Of a stretch of 64,000 nucleotides of DNA, positions 52,055 to 61,245 are shown piece after piece. Position 1 is the first letter of the stretch; each line of letters opens with the position of its first letter. The notes below the pieces were generated by a model that saw nothing but the letters and a program-made list of their open reading frames with translations, made no database searches and was not told the DNA's origin. The position numbers were made by a program, and so were the translations under genes. This DNA comes from CAVVDT01 sp963747005 (GTDB lineage: Bacteria; Pseudomonadota; Alphaproteobacteria; Rhizobiales; Aestuariivirgaceae): assembly GCA_963747005.1 (NCBI GenBank), contig CAVVDT010000003.1, positions 124,001-188,000 on the forward strand, in the 5' to 3' direction.

Positions 52055-53557
52055 CTAACGCCAGAAATTGCGGTTGAGCAGCACCAGCACCGTGAAGAAT
52101 TCCAGCCGGCCGAGCAGCATGGCAATCGTCAGGACGATTTTTGCACCGTCGGGTAGCTGGGCGTAGTTGCCGGCCGGGCCGATCTTCGATCCCAGCCCTG
52201 GCCCGATATTGGCCACCGCGGAAATCGAACCCGACAGACAGGTGACGAAATCCAGATCGAACAGCGACAGGACGAGCGTGAAGACCATGACGGATGAAAA
52301 CATGACTGTGACATAGGCCAGCACCGACGAGGCGATTTCCGGCGTGATCTGGCGGTCGTTGAAGGTCGATACCAGGACCCGGCTGGGGCTCATCAGGCCA
52401 CCGATATAGGCGCGCGCCGTCTTGTACATCACCTGCAGGCGGAAAGTCTTGATGCCACCCGCCGTCGAGCCGGTACACCCGCCGATGAACATCAAAATGA
52501 AGAAGATGCCGGGGGCCCCCGCTCCCCAAAGGGTGTAATCGCCCGCCGCATAGCCGGTGGTCGACAGGATGGAGATGGTAGTGAAGGTCACCACCCGCAG
52601 GGCTTGCGGCAACGCCACGCCCCATTTCCACCAGTACCACAGGGTAAGCGATATGATACAGACGGCTGCGATCTTGGCAAAGCCCACCACCTGCTCGTCG
52701 GCCAGCATGGCGAGGCTGCGGTTGCGCACCGCCTTCACATAGATGACCAGCGGCAGACTGGAGGCGAACATGAAGAATGCCGCGATCCACTGGATGTCGG
52801 GATCGTTGAAATACCCGAGCGATGCATCCCGTGTCGAAAAGCCCGATGTGGCGACCGTGGTCATGGCATGGTTGAGAGCATCGAAGGTGGTCATGCCGCC
52901 CAGCCGGTAGGAAACCGCGCACAAAACCGTCAGCACCGAGTAGGTGACGGCGATCAGGCTCATGAGTTCTGCTGCGCGGGGAACGAACTTTTCCTTGCGC
53001 TCGGCGCCTTCGGCCTGGAATAGCTGCATGCCGCCGATCCTGAGGAACGGCAACATGATGACGGCCATGACGACGACCCCGATGCCGCCGATCCACTGGA
53101 TGATGGAGCGCCACAGAAGGATCCCCGGCGGCATCTGATCGAGTCCCATAAAGGTGGTCGAACCGGTGGTCGTCAGCCCTGAAACCGCCTCGAACCAGGC
53201 ATCGGCAATGCTGATGTCGGCGCCGAAGAAGATGAACGGGATGGCCGCCACGGCGCACATGACGATCCAGCTCGTCACCGTCAGCACGAACCCTTCCTTG
53301 ATCGACACCTGTGGCGACCAGCGCCCGCGCGAGGTCATCACCAGCATCAGCCCGGCGAAACCGGTCACGAAGGCCGAACCGATGAAGACCCGCCAGTCGC
53401 GATTGCCAGCCACGATGTCGGTGAGCGCCGGCGGAAACATGAACACCGTCATCACCAGGAACATGATGCCGATGATGAAACTGACACGATTGCCGTCGAT
53501 GAGCGCCGCCCGATGGGCCGGCAACAGGGCATTCAGCTTCCTGGTCAGCCTGCTCAC
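52055..53557 (-). CDS. trkH: Trk potassium uptake channel TrkH
   Basis: A 500-residue inner-membrane protein starting at GTG 53557 (no ATG in frame nearby). It has the four-fold M1-P-M2 repeats of TrkH with selectivity motifs GLTTTGSTTFMGL, TTVATSGFSTRDA, STTGYAAGDY and ANIGPGLGSKIGP. Membrane segments alternate with these loops; length is normal. It works with TrkA, not encoded here. It is the first chromosomal gene beyond the island, 104 bases from the tRNA gene and transcribed in the same direction. Confidence 0.93.
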   Translation of the reverse strand: MSRLTRKLNALLPAHRAALIDGNRVSFIIGIMFLVMTVFMFPPALTDIVAGNRDWRVFIGSAFVTGFAGLMLVMTSRGRWSPQVSIKEGFVLTVTSWIVMCAVAAIPFIFFGADISIADAWFEAVSGLTTTGSTTFMGLDQMPPGILLWRSIIQWIGGIGVVVMAVIMLPFLRIGGMQLFQAEGAERKEKFVPRAAELMSLIAVTYSVLTVLCAVSYRLGGMTTFDALNHAMTTVATSGFSTRDASLGYFNDPDIQWIAAFFMFASSLPLVIYVKAVRNRSLAMLADEQVVGFAKIAAVCIISLTLWYWWKWGVALPQALRVVTFTTISILSTTGYAAGDYTLWGAGAPGIFFILMFIGGCTGSTAGGIKTFRLQVMYKTARAYIGGLMSPSRVLVSTFNDRQITPEIASSVLAYVTVMFSSVMVFTLVLSLFDLDFVTCLSGSISAVANIGPGLGSKIGPAGNYAQLPDGAKIVLTIAMLLGRLEFFTVLVLLNRNFWR

Positions 53558-53896
53558 GGCGGGTTTTCATCCGTCCTCAGTGATCCACGCTGCCTCTATA
53601 GCAGAACGGCCGGGCGTTGAAACCGCCCGACCTATCCCCGTGCGGACGCCGGGGTACCTGAGTCAGAACGTCGCATCGACGCGCGAGTCAACGTCTTGTT
53701 AACCTTGAATTTGCTGGCGAGGTGATGAGGAATTTGGGGAAAACCCCGACAATACTTGACTTGGTGGATTGCCACCGAATTGTCATATATTGTAGATTCC
53801 ATATCACGCACACACGATATGTAGCGTCATCAGTGGTAATTGGTACAGGGGTTGCGGTGGGCCAAGTAGCCCGGCTGCAGGGGAAGGATTCAATAG
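53558..53896 (+). promoter_or_regulatory. intergenic upstream of gcrA with two GANTC (CcrM) sites
   Basis: GATTC at 53795-53799 and at 53887-53891, the second just before the gcrA ATG. CcrM methylates GANTC and GcrA binds methylated GANTC promoters, so feedback control of gcrA is possible. A short palindrome GGTGGATTGCCACC lies at about 53764-53777. Confidence 0.5.
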
Positions 53897-54442
53897 ATGA
53901 CGAGCGATCAGGACAAATCTCCGGGCAACGTCAAGCTGACATGGCCGCCCGAACGGGTGGAACTTTTGAAGAAGTTGTGGACAGACGGTCTCACCGCCTC
54001 GCAGGTGGCCGCCCGTCTGGGCGACGGCATCACCCGCAACGCTGTGATCGGCAAGGTTCACCGCCTTGGGCTTTCAGGCCGCCAGTCGGTGACGCGCTCG
54101 TCCGCGCCAAGGCCGCGCCGTCCGCGCCAGCCCTCGCATCCCGGCCGCCAGCCGACATCGCCGGCCACTGCTGCCGCGCTGAAACCCGAATTTCGCCCAC
54201 AGCCGCGCCCCGAGCCCGAGCCCGCCCCCATCAGGCTGGTGGATATTCCCAAGAGCGAGAGGATCAGCATCCTCATGCTCACCGACAAGACCTGCCGCTG
54301 GCCGCTGGGCGATCCCGGCGGCGAGGATTTCTGCTTCTGCGGCCATGCCCCCAAGGCGGGAATGCCTTATTGCGACTATCACTCAAGCATAGCCTATCAG
54401 CCATTGCATGACAGGCGGCGCGCCAGCCGGGCACGCGGATGA
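53897..54442 (+). CDS. gcrA: GcrA cell cycle regulator
   Basis: A 181-residue regulator found only in alphaproteobacteria. The N-terminal DNA-binding motif is LTWPPERVELLKKLWTDGLT then SQVAARLGDGITRNAVIGKV. A Pro/Arg-rich linker (70-115) leads to the C-terminal sigma-70-binding part, CRWPLGDPGGEDFCFCG and AGMPYCDYHSSIAYQP with its cysteines. It activates transcription at CcrM-methylated GANTC promoters in the cell cycle. Length is typical. Confidence 0.95.
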   Translation: MTSDQDKSPGNVKLTWPPERVELLKKLWTDGLTASQVAARLGDGITRNAVIGKVHRLGLSGRQSVTRSSAPRPRRPRQPSHPGRQPTSPATAAALKPEFRPQPRPEPEPAPIRLVDIPKSERISILMLTDKTCRWPLGDPGGEDFCFCGHAPKAGMPYCDYHSSIAYQPLHDRRRASRARG

Positions 54443-54573
54443 GATCGGAGTGGGACGGCTTCCATTTGCGGGGATACCGGAAGCCGGCCCCAGTTTGTGA
54501 GTAGGAACATCTCCTTCTCGCGCCGCGGGGGCGGCGTCTGCCGGAGGTGTTCTGGCATCCTCCCTTGTCAACT

Positions 54574-54596
54574 GGCCGCCCGGCTTTCGGGCGGCC
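54574..54596 (+). terminator. intrinsic terminator between gcrA and phoB
   Basis: A perfect 9-bp stem GGCCGCCCG/CGGGCGGCC with a five-base loop, followed by TCTTT on the plus strand. It lies between the convergent gcrA and phoB genes, nearer the phoB stop, and can serve either or both. Confidence 0.7.
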
Positions 54597-54623
54597 TCTT
54601 TCGCCGCAACCCGCGTTTCCGCG

Positions 54624-55340
54624 CTACGCCTTCATGGATGCCGGTTCCTGCGCGAAGCGATCGTCGAAGGCATAGCCCATGCCGCGCACGGTGCGGATGG
54701 GATCGCTTTGGCGGCCGCGCTTCAGCGACTTTCTCAATCGGCCCACATGCACATCGACAGTGCGCTCGTCCACATAGACATCCGAGCCCCACACCGCATC
54801 GAGAAGCTGCGGGCGGCTGTAGACGCGGCCCGGGTTCTGCATCAGATGTTCGAGCAGGCGGAATTCGGTGGGCGACAAATCGATGTCGCGCGGGCCGCGG
54901 CTGACCCGCCGGGTCCGTCGGTCAAGTAACAGATCGCCTGCCTCCAGCCGGTCGGCCACGGTTTCCGGGTTGGCGCGCCTGAGCAGCGAGCGGATGCGGG
55001 CGATGAGTTCGGGCAGCGAGAACGGCTTGACCACATAGTCGTCGGCCCCCGTCGCGAGACCCCGCACGCGTTCTGCCTCCTCGCCGCGCGCCGTCAGCAT
55101 GACGACGGGTATGTCGCGGGTCTCGGCTCGTGCCCTGAGCAACCGGCACACTTCGATGCCGGAGATACCGGGCAGCATCCAGTCGAGCACGATGAGATCG
55201 GGGCGCTCCTCGCCGATGAGACGCATGACGTCGTCGCCGCTTTCGCTCTCGCGTACCCTGAAACCTTCCTTGTCGAGATTGTAGGCGAGAAGAATGCGGA
55301 TGGGCTCCTCGTCCTCGACGATCAGTATCGATGCGGCCAC
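54624..55340 (-). CDS. phoB: phosphate regulon response regulator PhoB
   Basis: A 238-residue OmpR-type regulator from GTG 55340. Receiver domain: ILIVEDEEPIRILLAY (acidic pocket), phospho-acceptor Asp ~53 in LIVLDWMLPGISG, and Lys in VVKPFSLPEL. The winged helix is at ~135-230 with DLSPTEFRLLEHLMQNPG and RTVDVHVGRLRKSL. Ends with the usual GMGYAFDD. Last gene of the phoR-pstSCAB-phoU-phoB block; 3 bases separate it from phoU. Confidence 0.96.
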   Translation of the reverse strand: MAASILIVEDEEPIRILLAYNLDKEGFRVRESESGDDVMRLIGEERPDLIVLDWMLPGISGIEVCRLLRARAETRDIPVVMLTARGEEAERVRGLATGADDYVVKPFSLPELIARIRSLLRRANPETVADRLEAGDLLLDRRTRRVSRGPRDIDLSPTEFRLLEHLMQNPGRVYSRPQLLDAVWGSDVYVDERTVDVHVGRLRKSLKRGRQSDPIRTVRGMGYAFDDRFAQEPASMKA

Positions 55341-55343
55341 TGC

Positions 55344-56075
55344 TCAGCTCTCCGGAGACCCGAAAGTGGTGGTGGACGTCTGGTCCATCTTGGGACGTTC
55401 GTCGACCAGCGGATGGCCTTCGACCAGGTAATAGACATTCTCGGCGATGTTGGTGGCGTGGTCACCGATGCGCTCGATATTCTTGGCGCCGAACAAAAGG
55501 TGGGTGCACATGCCTATCGTGCGCGGGTCCTCCATCATGTAGGTCAGGAGCTCGCGGAACACCGAATTGTAGAGTTGGTCGATATTTTCGTCCTCGCGCC
55601 ACACGCTGATGGCCTTTTCGGTGTCACGCCGGGCATAGGCATCGAGCACCAGCTTGAGCTGCTCCAGCGCCAGCAATCCCATGCGCCTGAAACCACCCAA
55701 AACCCGTGGCGGGATATGATCGGTCATGGCGATGGTGCGCTTGGAAATGTTCTTGGCGAGGTCGCCGATGCGTTCCAGATCCGAGGCGATACGGATCGCC
55801 ACCATCAGTTCGCGCAGGTCGCTGGCCATCGGCTGGCGCTTGGCGATGGTGCGCACCGAGCGCTCCTCGATGTCGAGTTCGAGCTGATCGAGCTTCTTGT
55901 CGTCGCTGATCACCTGCTCGGCCAATTCCGGATCGCGCCGGGTGAGGCCGTCGATGGCCCTAGCTAGCTGTTCCTCAGCCATGCCGCCCATCTGGGCGAT
56001 GAGCGTGCGAATGGCGCCGAGGTCTTCATCGAAGGCCTTCACGATATGGTCTGCCATGGGTCGGGGGGTTTCCAT
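55344..56075 (-). CDS. phoU: phosphate signalling protein PhoU
   Basis: A 243-residue all-helical protein made of two PhoU repeats with metal-binding acids: KKLDQLELDIEERSVRTIAK then IRIASDLERIGDLAKNISKR in the first, and AKNIERIGDHATNIAENVYY in the second. It connects the Pst transporter with PhoR and keeps the kinase off when phosphate is plentiful. It lies 13 bases after pstB, on the same strand. Confidence 0.95.
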   Translation of the reverse strand: METPRPMADHIVKAFDEDLGAIRTLIAQMGGMAEEQLARAIDGLTRRDPELAEQVISDDKKLDQLELDIEERSVRTIAKRQPMASDLRELMVAIRIASDLERIGDLAKNISKRTIAMTDHIPPRVLGGFRRMGLLALEQLKLVLDAYARRDTEKAISVWREDENIDQLYNSVFRELLTYMMEDPRTIGMCTHLLFGAKNIERIGDHATNIAENVYYLVEGHPLVDERPKMDQTSTTTFGSPES

Positions 56076-56088
56076 ATGGTCCTCTATG

Positions 56089-56874
56089 TCAGCCGAAGCG
56101 GCCGGTGATGTAGTCCTGGGTGCGCTTGTCGGCGGGGTTGGTAAAAATATCCGATGTCGCGCTGTACTCCACCAGTTCGCCCAGATACATGAAAGCAGTG
56201 GAATCCGAGACGCGGGCCGCCTGCTGCATGTTGTGCGTGACGATGGCGATGGTGTAGCGGGTCTTCAGCTCGTCGATCAGCTCCTCGATCTTGGCCGTCG
56301 AGATGGGATCGAGCGCCGAGCACGGTTCGTCCAGCAGAATGACCTCGGGGCGCACCGCCACCGTGCGGGCGATGCACAGGCGTTGCTGCTGTCCGCCGGA
56401 AAGAGACAGACCACTGGCGTTGAGCTTGTCCTTGACCTCATCCCACAGCGCCGCGCCACGCAAGGCCTGCTCCACGCGCTCATCAAGATCGGCCTTCGCC
56501 AGCCTTTCATACAGCCGGATTCCGAAGGCGATGTTTTCGTAGATGGTGAGTGGGAAGGGGGTCGGCTTCTGGAACACCATGCCGACGCGGGCACGCAGCA
56601 GGTTGAGGTCCTGGCTGGCATCGAGGATGTTCTCTCCGTCCAGCAGCACCTCGCCCTCGGCCCGCTGGTTGGGATAGAGATTGTACATGCGGTTGAGGAC
56701 GCGCAGCAGCGTCGACTTCCCGCAGCCCGACGGGCCGATGAACGCCGTCACCTGGTTGGCGAGCATCGACAGCGAGATGTCATTCAGGGCCAATGAGGTG
56801 CCGTAGAAGAATTTCAGCTTCCTGACGGCGATCTTTTCGGCGCCGCTGCCGTATTGACCGGGCATCTCGCTCAT
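56089..56874 (-). CDS. pstB: phosphate ABC transporter ATPase PstB
   Basis: A 261-residue ATPase. ATG 56874 gives MSEMPGQYGSG and overlaps the pstA stop (ATGA); the longer ORF upstream is frame readthrough. Walker A GPSGCGKSTLLR, Q-loop VFQKPTPFPLT, signature LSLSGGQQQRLCIARTVA, Walker B VILLDEPCSALDPIST, switch THNMQQAARV. All are canonical for PstB, as is the end TQDYITGRFG. It powers phosphate import. Confidence 0.96.
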   Translation of the reverse strand: MSEMPGQYGSGAEKIAVRKLKFFYGTSLALNDISLSMLANQVTAFIGPSGCGKSTLLRVLNRMYNLYPNQRAEGEVLLDGENILDASQDLNLLRARVGMVFQKPTPFPLTIYENIAFGIRLYERLAKADLDERVEQALRGAALWDEVKDKLNASGLSLSGGQQQRLCIARTVAVRPEVILLDEPCSALDPISTAKIEELIDELKTRYTIAIVTHNMQQAARVSDSTAFMYLGELVEYSATSDIFTNPADKRTQDYITGRFG

Positions 56875-57713
56875 TTCGTATGGCTTCCCAGACTGGCGAG
56901 AAATCTCGCGACGATGTTGAAGATCAGCACGGCGGCGGTGATCAGCAGGGCGCCGGTCCATGCCAGTTGCTGCCAGTCGGCATAGGGCGACAGGGCGAAC
57001 TGGAAGATGACGATAGGCAGGCTCGCCAGCGGTGCGTTGAGGTCGAGGCTCCAGAACTGGTTGTTGAGCGCGGTAAAGAGCAACGGCGCCGTTTCGCCGG
57101 AGATACGGGCAATGGCCAGCAGCACGCCGGTGACGATGCCGGCCCGTGCGGCGCGATAGGAGACATGGCGGATGATCACCCACTGCGGCATGCCCAGCGC
57201 GGCGGCGGCTTCGCGCAACTGGTCGGGGACGAGGCTCAGCATGTCCTCGGTGGTACGCAGCACCACCGGCACCACGATGATACCGAGCGCTACCGCGCCC
57301 GCCCAGCCGGAGAAATGTCCCATGCGCGCTACCATCACCTCGTAAACGAAGAGGCCGATGACGATGGAGGGCGCCGACAGCAGGATGTCGTTGATGAAGC
57401 GGACGACCGAGGTGAGCTTGGAGAACCGCCCGTATTCGGCCATGTAGGTGCCCGCCAGGATGCCCAGCGGCGCGCCGAACAACACCCCGAGGACGGTGAG
57501 GATAAGCGAGCCGACGATGGGATTGAGCAGACCGCCCGCACTTCCCGGCGGTGGTGTCATCTCGGTGAACACCGCAAGCTTCAGGCCGCCCGCGCCTTTT
57601 GTCAGCAGCACCCACAATATGAGCACCAGCATGCCGAGGCCGATGGCCGCCATGGCGGTGGCGACCCCTGTGGCAATGACGTTGCGCCGCCGGCGTGTGT
57701 CGTAGCGCGCCAT
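56871..57713 (-). CDS. pstA: phosphate ABC transporter permease PstA
   Basis: A 280-residue membrane protein. ATG 57713 (MARYDTRRRRNVIATGVATA) was chosen because GGAAGC lies upstream and it follows the pstC stop by four bases; a TTG at 57728 would overlap pstC. Six membrane segments with the permease motif EAAAALGMPQWVIIRHVSYR. It has the PstA signature TGVLLAIARISGETAPLLFT. Couples with PstC and PstB. Confidence 0.94.
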   Translation of the reverse strand: MARYDTRRRRNVIATGVATAMAAIGLGMLVLILWVLLTKGAGGLKLAVFTEMTPPPGSAGGLLNPIVGSLILTVLGVLFGAPLGILAGTYMAEYGRFSKLTSVVRFINDILLSAPSIVIGLFVYEVMVARMGHFSGWAGAVALGIIVVPVVLRTTEDMLSLVPDQLREAAAALGMPQWVIIRHVSYRAARAGIVTGVLLAIARISGETAPLLFTALNNQFWSLDLNAPLASLPIVIFQFALSPYADWQQLAWTGALLITAAVLIFNIVARFLASLGSHTK

Positions 57714-57717
57714 GCGA

Positions 57718-58713
57718 TCAGCTTCCAATACGCCGCTGCACCCGCATCAGCAGGAGCCGGGCTGCGGCAAGCACGATGAGAGTGATGACGAACAGGATCA
57801 GGCCGAGCGCGATCAGCGAGGACGTGTAGAGGTCGCCGACGGCCTCGGTGAATTCGTTGGCGATGCTGGCCGAAATGGTGGTGCCCGGTGCGAACAGCGA
57901 GGCGGAGACCCGATGCGCATTGCCGATCACGAAGGTAACGGCCATGGTTTCGCCCATCGCGCGGCCAAGGCCCAGCATGACACCGCCGATGACGCCGATG
58001 CGCGAATAGGGCACAACGATGTTGCGGAACACCTCCCAACGGGTGCAGCCGATGCCGTACGCGGCTTCCTTCAGCACCGGCGGGACGGCCATGAACACAT
58101 CGCGTGATATGGCAGTGATGAACGGCAGCACCATGATCGACAGGATCAGGCCGGCGGTCAGGATGCCGATTCCGTAGGGCGGTCCGGCGAACAGGTCCTG
58201 CAAGACCGGCACGCCGTCGAACAGCGAAATGACCCACGGTTGCAGATGGGTCTGCAGAAACGGCGCGAATACGAACAGGCCCCAGATGCCGTAGATGATC
58301 GACGGGATGGCCGCCAGCAGTTCGATGGCGGTGGCGATCGGCCGGCGCAGCTTCAGAGGGCAGATCTCGGTGAGGAAGAAGGCGATGCCGAGGGAAAAGG
58401 GAACCGCCAGCACCATGGCGATGATCGATGTCACTATGGTGCCGTAGATCGGCGCCACGGCCCCGAACTTTTCCGTTACCGGGTTCCAGCTCTCGGTGGT
58501 GAGGAAGCCGAAACCGAAGGCCCTGAAGGCCGGCAGCGAACCGTCGACCAGCGCCACGATCACACCGCCCAGCAACGCCAGCACAGCGATCGCGCAAGCC
58601 AGGGTGAGTATCCTGAAAGCCTTGTCGCTGAGCCGCAGCCGCCTGAGAACGGCTGCTCGGTCGCTGTCGTGCAAGCTGATTGACGTCTGCGTCTCAATCA
58701 CGGTGTCGACCAT
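57718..58713 (-). CDS. pstC: phosphate ABC transporter permease PstC
   Basis: A 331-residue membrane protein from ATG 58713 (MVDTVIETQTSISLHDS); the longer upstream frame is not protein-like. Six transmembrane helices with the EAA-type loop EAAYGIGCTRWEVFRNIVVP and the conserved LGLGRAMGETMAVTFVIGNA. Length is normal. Separated from pstS by a strong terminator, so it is expressed at a lower level than pstS. Confidence 0.94.
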   Translation of the reverse strand: MVDTVIETQTSISLHDSDRAAVLRRLRLSDKAFRILTLACAIAVLALLGGVIVALVDGSLPAFRAFGFGFLTTESWNPVTEKFGAVAPIYGTIVTSIIAMVLAVPFSLGIAFFLTEICPLKLRRPIATAIELLAAIPSIIYGIWGLFVFAPFLQTHLQPWVISLFDGVPVLQDLFAGPPYGIGILTAGLILSIMVLPFITAISRDVFMAVPPVLKEAAYGIGCTRWEVFRNIVVPYSRIGVIGGVMLGLGRAMGETMAVTFVIGNAHRVSASLFAPGTTISASIANEFTEAVGDLYTSSLIALGLILFVITLIVLAAARLLLMRVQRRIGS

Positions 58714-58752
58714 GTCACTGAGCCTGTCCGTTCCCTGAAAACAGATCGCACG

Positions 58753-58782
58753 GAAAAGGGCGGACGGACAACCCGTCCGCCC
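58753..58782 (-). terminator. intrinsic terminator/attenuator between pstS and pstC
   Basis: On the minus strand a perfect 10-bp stem (GGGCGGACGG/CCGTCCGCCC on the plus strand, loop of five) is followed by TTTT. It lies in the 85-base gap between the pstS stop and the pstC start. Partial read-through would give much more PstS than permease, as is usual for binding-protein operons. Confidence 0.8.
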
Positions 58783-58798
58783 GCATTGTCTACGGCAG

Positions 58799-59845
58799 CT
58801 ACATCGCCGAATAGACCGGCTTGCCGCTTTCGTCCTTGACTTCCGAGGACCAGGTCTTTTCGACTTCCTTGACGACCTTGTCGGGCATCGGCACGTAGTC
58901 GAGCGCCTCAGCCATCTTGGCACCGTTCTTGTAGCACCAGGCAAAGAACTTCAGGGCTTCGCGCGTGGCCACGGGATCGACCGGCTTCTTGTAGAGGAGG
59001 ATCCAGGTTGCGGTGGTCATCGGCCAGGAATTGGCACCGGGCTGATTGGCGAGGATGACGCCGAAGCCGGGCTGCGACGACCAGTCGGCGCCCGCAGCCG
59101 CTGCCTGGAACGTCTCCGAGGTCGGCGATACGACCTTGCCGTCCTTGTTCATCATCTTGGTAAAGGTCAGCTTGTTCTGCAACGCATAGGCGTATTCGAC
59201 GTAGCCGATCGAATCCTTTGTGTTGCCGACATTGTTGGCGACACCTTCATTGCCCTTGGCGCCAATGCCGACCGGCCATTCAACCGAAGTGTTATGGCCG
59301 ACCTGCGACTTCCAGTCGGCGCTGACGTCGGCCAGATAATAGGTGAAGTTGAAGGTCGTGCCCGAGCCGTCCGAGCGGTGCACGACGGCAATCGCTGCGT
59401 TCGGCAGCTTGGCCGTCGGGTTCAGCTTCTGCAGCGCGGGATCGTTCCACTTCTTGATCTTGCCCATGAAGATCTCGGCGAGCGTGGCGCCGTCGATGAC
59501 GAGCTCTCCGGGCTTGATACCCGGTATGTTCACCACCGGCACGATGCCGCCCATCACCATCGGGAATTGCACGAGCTGATACTGGTCGAGTTCCTTGCCG
59601 GGACGCGGCGCGTCGGAAGCACCGAAAGTGACGGTCTTGGCGTGGATCTGCTTGATTCCACCGCCCGAACCGATCGACTGGTAATTCAGCCCGATGCCGG
59701 TCTCTTTCTTATAGGCGTCGGCCCACTTGGCGTAGACCGGATAGGGGAAGGTGGCGCCGGCGCCGGAAATGTCGGCGGCCTGGGCTACGGTAATGCCGCC
59801 CAGCGCCAGGGCGCCGATCAGCAGGGATGTGGTAAGGGGTTTCAT
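58799..59845 (-). CDS. pstS: phosphate-binding protein PstS
   Basis: A 348-residue periplasmic protein. ATG 59845 follows GGAGGCACT. The signal peptide MKPLTTSLLIGALALGGITV is cleaved after AQA. The mature start ADISGAGATFPYPVYAKWAD is the PstS hallmark. Phosphate-binding elements include SIGSGGGIKQI and VHRSDGSGTTFNFTYYL. First gene of the pst transcript, with a Pho box upstream. Confidence 0.96.
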   Translation of the reverse strand: MKPLTTSLLIGALALGGITVAQAADISGAGATFPYPVYAKWADAYKKETGIGLNYQSIGSGGGIKQIHAKTVTFGASDAPRPGKELDQYQLVQFPMVMGGIVPVVNIPGIKPGELVIDGATLAEIFMGKIKKWNDPALQKLNPTAKLPNAAIAVVHRSDGSGTTFNFTYYLADVSADWKSQVGHNTSVEWPVGIGAKGNEGVANNVGNTKDSIGYVEYAYALQNKLTFTKMMNKDGKVVSPTSETFQAAAAGADWSSQPGFGVILANQPGANSWPMTTATWILLYKKPVDPVATREALKFFAWCYKNGAKMAEALDYVPMPDKVVKEVEKTWSSEVKDESGKPVYSAM

Positions 59846-59952
59846 AGTGCCTCCATGGCTCATTTGAAATGACGGTGATCTCTGGCGTTCGCTCTTGTTG
59901 ATCGCCGCCTTGAGGGCCTAAAGCCTTCCAACGACGGGTGTATGACGTCGGG

Positions 59953-59970
59953 ACGACACTTTTGTGACAA
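59953..59970 (-). promoter_or_regulatory. Pho box upstream of pstS
   Basis: Minus strand: TTGTCAC, AAAA, GTGTCGT, close to the PhoB-binding repeat CTGTCAT-N4-CTGTCAT. It lies 108 bases before the pstS ATG and 24 bases beyond the phoR stop, as expected for PhoB autoregulation of the pst-phoB block. Confidence 0.65.
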
Positions 59971-59993
59971 TCTAAGTACAAGAAAATATGGAG

Positions 59994-61160
59994 TTATTTT
60001 TCCACAGGCAATTGTATCGTGAAGGTTGAACCATGGCCGGGCTGGGAGTCGATCTTCAGTTTGCCGCGGTGCCGGTTGAGGATGTGTTTGACGATGGCAA
60101 GGCCGAGCCCGGTGCCGCCGCGGGCGCGGCTGTCCTTGACGCTGACCCGATAGAAACGCTCGGTGAGGCGTGGCAGGTGTTCCGGCGCGATGCCGGGGCC
60201 ATGGTCGGTGACGGCGATCGAGGCATGGCCGGCGGCGCGAGCGACCTTGATGTCCACCGACTTGCCGGCGGCGGCATATTTGATGGCGTTCTCGATGAGG
60301 TTGGCCACCACCTGCAAGAGTTCGTCGTGGTCGCCGGCGATGGTGACGTTTTCGGGGCAATTGATCTTCATGCTCACCTCCGCCTCGTCGGCCTGACTGG
60401 CGAGCAGGTCGCAGGCCTGGCGGGCGATGGCGCCGAGCTCGACCTTTTCCGTCGGCCGCCGGTGGGCGTTCATCTCGATGCGTGACAGACTGAGGAGGTC
60501 GTCCACCAGCCGGCGCATGCGGTCGGCCTGGGCCTGCATCAGGATGAGGAAGCGCTCGCGCGCCTTGGCGTCGTCGCGCGCCGCCCCTTGCAGCGTGTCG
60601 ATGAAGCCGATCACCGAGGCGAGCGGGGTTCTGAGCTCATGGCTGGCATTGGCGACGAAGTCGGCGCGCATGCGCTCCACCTGCTGCTGCCGGGTCAGGT
60701 CGCGCAGCAGCACCAGCACCGCCGCGCCGCCGGTTGTTGCCGCCTTGGAGCGCACCGGCGCGATCACCGCCTCGAATAACCGTTCAATCGGCACCCGCTG
60801 CTCATAGTCGACTTGCACCGGTTCGGCCCCACCTGCAACCTGCCGCACCGCCTGGAGAATGGCTGGCGCGCGGATGGTGGCTGACAAATGAGCGCCGACC
60901 GGATCGTGGTCGAAAGCTTCGCGGGCCCTGGGATTGGCGATGAGGACACGGGAATCGGCATCGAGCACCAGTGCGGGATCGGGCAGGGCATCGGCCAGCG
61001 CCGCAATGGCCCCTAGCGCTTCACCGCCGCTCGCAACCTCACCGCCCGCGCCGCGCGCCGTGTTCTCTTCACTCGATGTTGCGATCCAGCGCCAGATCAA
61101 TGACCCGATCCCCCGTTCACACGACTTGCCAGTCGAGCCTACACGATGTGACAGATGCAT
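59994..61160 (-). CDS. phoR: phosphate regulon sensor histidine kinase PhoR (no membrane helices seen)
   Basis: About 388 residues from ATG 61160; the start is uncertain. A PAS-like region (~60-160: LADALPDPALVLDADSRVLI) precedes the dimerisation helix with the phospho-His in ANASHELRTPLASV. The ATPase domain follows: LIENAIKYAA (N box), VTDHGPGIAPEHL (G1), GGTGLGLAIVKHIL (G2). Usual PhoR proteins begin with one or two membrane helices; none is visible in any upstream in-frame sequence, so it may be soluble or 5'-truncated. It phosphorylates PhoB. Confidence 0.85.
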   Translation of the reverse strand: MHLSHRVGSTGKSCERGIGSLIWRWIATSSEENTARGAGGEVASGGEALGAIAALADALPDPALVLDADSRVLIANPRAREAFDHDPVGAHLSATIRAPAILQAVRQVAGGAEPVQVDYEQRVPIERLFEAVIAPVRSKAATTGGAAVLVLLRDLTRQQQVERMRADFVANASHELRTPLASVIGFIDTLQGAARDDAKARERFLILMQAQADRMRRLVDDLLSLSRIEMNAHRRPTEKVELGAIARQACDLLASQADEAEVSMKINCPENVTIAGDHDELLQVVANLIENAIKYAAAGKSVDIKVARAAGHASIAVTDHGPGIAPEHLPRLTERFYRVSVKDSRARGGTGLGLAIVKHILNRHRGKLKIDSQPGHGSTFTIQLPVEK

Positions 61161-61245
61161 GGCAGGGCGATGACAGCGCTTGCGGCGCATCCTGATTAAT
61201 CGCAAATTGCCCGCCCGTTCTCCACGCTGCCCGGACCCCCTTCGC

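Noticed and set aside
51987..53570. Minus-strand ORF of 527 codons starting at an ATG
   Set aside because: Overlaps trkH in another frame; only the frame beginning at GTG 53557 has TrkH selectivity motifs and membrane helices.
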